A stretch of DNA of 64,000 nucleotides, from contig NC_079501.1 of NCBI RefSeq assembly GCF_030052815.1, positions 83,864,669 to 83,928,668 of the forward strand, read 5' to 3'. Source of the stretch: Hevea brasiliensis (Eukaryota > Streptophyta > Magnoliopsida > Malpighiales > Euphorbiaceae). The translations under genes and the position numbers were made by a program. The notes beneath the pieces were generated by a model. That model was not told the DNA's origin. It did not search any database and was given only the letters and a program-made list of their open reading frames with translations. The stretch's first letter is position 1, and every line of letters starts with the position of its first letter. Shown here one piece after another: positions 60,668 to 64,000 of this stretch.

Positions 60668-61405
60668 GTTAAAGGGCTTTAAGTTAAGTAGAATGAAGAC
60701 AGAAAACATGCATTGCAAGTTCAGTAAAAGCCAAACTAGTAATAGGGAAGGAGTTAGTTTGGGTGGAGTGATATTGTCCCAAAGTAATCACTTTAAATAT
60801 CTCATCTCAGTCCTTCAAGTAGATGGGGGATGTGAAGAGGATGTTAGTCATAGGATTAAAGCCGGATGTTGAAGTGGAGACGTGCCATGAGAGTTTTATG
60901 TGATCGCAAGATTCCCAATAAGTTGTAAGGAAAATTTTACCGTACAGCTATACGACCGACCATGTTATATGGTAGTGAGTGTTGAGCACTGAAAGAGTCG
61001 TATGTGTCTAAGATAAGAGTTGCGGAGATGAGAATGTTAAGGTGGATGAGTGGCCATATTAGACTAGATAAAGTCCATAATGAGAGCATTAGAGAAAAGG
61101 TAGGAGTGGTACCAATTGAGAATAAGTTGAGAGAAGGGAGATTGAGGTGATTTGGTCACGTGAAGCGTTGACATATGGAGACTCAAGTTAGACAAGTAGA
61201 GCACATTAGGGTAGAGGATAGAAGAAAAGAAGGGTAGACCTAAATTGACTTGGAGGAGAGTAGTACAATATGACCTAGAAGCATTACATATTTCCGAGGA
61301 TTTAACCCAAAATCGTTTAGAGTGGAGAAAGAGAATCCGTATAGCCGACCCCAAATTTTTAAAATAAAGGCTTAGTTAAGTTGAGTTGAGTTGAGTTAAG
61401 TAGAG
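60668..61405 (+). pseudogene. LINE reverse transcriptase, distal part and 3' tail, unit 2
   Basis: Continues the frame cut at 57519: LKGFKLSRMKTENMHCKFS, EEDVSHRIKAG, then KGKFYRTAIRPTMLYGSE-like sequence, VAEMRMLRWMSGH and ADPKF, and the short TTGAG/TTAAG repeat tail at about 61366-61400. From about 60914 it is a near-copy of 13346-13840. Frameshifts near 60870 and several stops make it inactive. Confidence 0.83.
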
Positions 61406-61751
61406 TTTGAAAGGCATTATTCTCTTCCAACTCTTTCATGTGCTACTTTGGCACTGATTCAAACTTTATGGATGTGGATAAATATTTAAAGTTTTGGTTT
61501 GGCGTATTTTTCGATGTATACAGAAATAGAAGAATGTTTATGGCTTTATGCATATAAATAGAAGAATGTTTATGGCTTTATGCATATAATAGTAATCTTT
61601 GTTTACAAAAAACCTTGCTTTATTTTTGTTTTGGATTTTCTTTTTTTTTATTGGTTCATAATTTAGGATATTAATTTAATGTCCATAGCTATCTTCTAGC
61701 TCTGGTTGGCTATCATTCACAAACTTTCATCTTCTGACATGCTTGCATGCA

Positions 61752-62403
61752 GGAAGAGGATAATGAAATTATTGTACACCATATATTTGGTGTGGTTGAT
61801 TCATTCTTGAGAAGGTATTTTCTTTACTTATCCCACCTTTTGTTTATTCATGCAACTTAACGATGAAAATGAACTCTAGATTGTAACAATTGATTCCTCA
61901 TTCTTTAAGTTCTTTTGATGAGTATGAAAGTTTGGCACATAACTCTAATTATTTTACATATCTCTATTATTTTACATATCTCTTTCTCAAAAGCTTGCTT
62001 TCCTTTTTGCCAGGGGTGATCAATCTCATCAAATGAGAACACCTGAAACAAAACAAGGAGAGTTCAAGAATCTAGTCTCTGATGCATCAAGGCCTTTTCT
62101 AACAGCAAGAACCGAACGATTCGTGAATGAGTTGGAATTGTTTTTTGCTTCAGGTTTCAACATTGAAGCCTATGATTAAGCATACATGCAGCAGTTGGGT
62201 TGGAACACTCCTAGATTGATCGTGAGGTGCAGATGTAGAACATAGTGAACACACACCAATAGTCCCATACTTGTATATTTTTACGACGCACTGATGGCGA
62301 TTGAGGCTGCAGAAGGAGAACCTAGTGAATTCACGCCCACCTAGAATCCCGTATTGCCTTTGATGACGACTGATGTCTTTGATGACGACTCTGATGAAGC
62401 TGA
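61752..62403 (+). pseudogene. Gene X, last two exons (copy 2)
   Basis: Exon about 61752-61813 (EEDNEIIVHHIFGVVDSFL) and exon from about 62014 (GDQSHQMRTPETKQGEFKNL) to TAA near 62178, as at 14151-14580. The tail beyond the TAA is more damaged than in copy 1: bases are missing near 62219, 62285 and 62355, so the acidic end is out of frame. Asp-to-Asn and Leu-to-Phe changes in the first exon suggest no selection. Confidence 0.6.
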
Positions 62404-63687
62404 TTAAAAGTTTCATTCCTAATGTGGAACAACAAAGTTTGAATTATGCTTGATTAAAAAATATACCTTTAGTTATCAATAAGCCTTAACTCACTAGTTC
62501 TAGAGTTGTCTCTAATGATAAGAGATTGAGTTCGAGTTTTATTCGAAACTTAATGAACTGAAAAAGAAACCTTTAGCTAATCTTGACTACTTTGACAACG
62601 TGGTTTTAATTTCAGTATCCTATCGATTTAATTTCGATCAATTGAAAGGCTAATGTTTTAATAAAATTTTTGAAAGGGAAAAAACTTAGATATGATTCAA
62701 AATCAGATGATTTGGATCGGTTAGTTTAATATTAATTTTGATTTAATTCTAGTCACAGGTTAGATTCGTTCTAATGGCTATATCTATGTTTCGATTATGG
62801 CCTAAATTTTTGTTTTAATTTTTAGTTGAATTTTTTATTTTTTACTTTCATTAAAGTTGGAGGTATCGTTAATGGGAAAAGAATATATAGGTAAAAATAA
62901 AAAATAAGAGTTAAAAAAAAAAACCATAAAGTTAACAGAGACTCAGACTAGAATCTAATGAAACCTAACTCATAAAACATACAACCCACGAATTAAAACA
63001 AAAGCTCCTCAATCCAGCATACAAGTCCAACCCAGAGATCCAAAGTAAGAGCTACAACACAAGTAAGAGCAATGAGACATTCAGGACGGGAGCGACACAA
63101 AGTTACATGTCTTTAAAAGTGGATAAAGACTTCTAAAGTGCTATTTACCAAAGTAGACCTCCAAGAACTTAACAACAAAAAAACTTTCCATCAAATACAC
63201 CAAAATCAATATTATAGAGCCAATGCTGGAGATCGTCAACATAGCACAGTTAACGTGAAAAACTCTCTCTAATGAGTCCTTACGTGTATTCAGAGAAAAA
63301 CTAATAAAATCATATATACAACCCACTCGGAAGTGAGGAGAAAGATACCACTCTCCCAGTAATTAAAGATGTCATCCTCACCTAGATGAGGTCGGAGACA
63401 ACCGACTACTTTGGTAGGAATGAAGGACTAAGCCTTGAAAGAAAAAGTTTTATTTCATGTTATTTTTCTATCCAATCAAACTTCCGCTGAAGGATTAACT
63501 GATTAATAAGGAATGGACAAATAGAACGGAAATAATGAAATTCCCTCGTTGCCCTCCATAAAGCCAACTAAAGCACCCAAATTAGACGGCCAAAAAGGTC
63601 ATCAGCATACAGTTATCTGATTTATGGGGCCAATATCCTTTTTCGGTTTGATTTATGGGGCCACAATCACACTGAGCAGTAACAAAC
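62404..63687. other. Spacer upstream of AMI1 copy 3
   Basis: Near-copy of 14821-16123, no gene seen. The last 40 bp differ: the sequence before the start codon is replaced by a second GATTTATGGGGCCA (63650-63663), which repeats 63619-63632. Confidence 0.6.
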
Positions 63688-64000
63688 ATGGAAAGAAGCT
63701 CGGATTATGGAGCTTTCATGGAGAAATTCGTGCTCAAACCGAGTTCTTCATCTCATGAACTTCCCTTAAATGGTCTTACCTTTGCGGTTAAAGATATGTC
63801 AGTCTCTTCAATTCAATTATTTTCTTGGTTTCTTTTTCGTTTCCTTCAATATTCGTCTCTTATTTTATAGTGAATTCATGAATATTTTCAATTACGATGC
63901 TCGTTTCATGCCTGTTTTGGGCTCATCTTCCAGTTCTTGATGATACTGGGTTTGGTTCGAATTGGAATTGGAATAAAAATTTTGCTTTCCTTTTTATCTG
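63688..64000 (+). CDS. AMI1: AMI1-type amidase, copy 3, exon 1 and part of intron 1
   Basis: Exon 63688-63797 encodes the same 36 residues as copy 2 ([20 protein letters not shown] onward), including the catalytic Lys in FAVKD, and ends AT|GTCAG. The rest is intron 1 to the window edge. Whether this copy is intact cannot be judged, since eight exons lie outside. Its 5' UTR is rearranged relative to copy 2, which could alter expression. Confidence 0.85.

Noticed and set aside
1..64000. A defence system, biosynthetic operon, CRISPR array or plasmid-like module
   Set aside because: All long coding signals are plant AMI1, MVK exon 1, gene X or retrotransposon genes, with spliced structure; nothing resembles such a system.

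Overview
The window is plant nuclear DNA. It contains spliced genes with GT-AG introns, long AT-rich spacers, and about 35-40 kb of Ty3/gypsy and LINE retrotransposon sequence. The two recognisable host genes are a plant indole-3-acetamide amidase (AMI1 type) and the first exon of mevalonate kinase (MVK). The MVK N-terminus looks most like the rubber-tree (Hevea, Euphorbiaceae) protein. That species assignment is an inference from remembered family sequence, not a search result.

Layout: the window is a tandem array of one unit, 'gene X 3' end - AMI1 - MVK first exon - transposon block', always on the + strand. Unit 1 (1-18077, entered part-way through AMI1) has AMI1 copy 1 (3' exons only, pseudogene), MVK exon 1, a transposon block (4.1-13.8 kb), the last two exons of an unrecognised gene X (14.15-14.8 kb), and the start of AMI1 copy 2. 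AMI1 copy 2 (16124-19877, nine exons, 429 codons) is the only intact gene. Unit 2 repeats MVK exon 1 (21332), a much larger transposon block (22.1-61.4 kb) and the gene X fragment (61.75-62.4 kb). AMI1 copy 3 begins at 63688 and leaves the window in intron 1. Only the 3' end of X and the 5' end of MVK are repeated, while AMI1 lies whole between them. The simplest reading is a tandem duplication whose breakpoints lie inside X and inside MVK, with transposons at the joint.

Transposon block: I use local names. R1 is a chromodomain-type gypsy family with LTRs of about 3.1 kb. R2 is a related family with LTRs of about 3.5 kb. R3 is an old truncated LTR related to R2. A LINE of plant RTE-like type is the oldest host visible. 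In unit 2 the order of insertion can be read from interruptions. An R1 solo LTR sits in the LINE with a 5-bp target duplication. An older R1 copy ends beside the LINE. A younger R1 copy (30961-40328) is nested in its protease region, and a complete R2 element (42525-54391, duplication ACAAT) is nested in its right LTR. All transposon reading frames are broken. I saw no tRNA, rRNA, CRISPR or bacterial-type system.

Most useful observations: the gene-breaking tandem duplication; a 74-nt intron-like insert in the R1 integrase gene that R2 lacks; a recurrent CAG/CTG-to-CG lesion pattern concentrated in unit 2 that may be a base-calling artefact at methylated CHG sites; and a deletion endpoint at the centre of a perfect palindrome.
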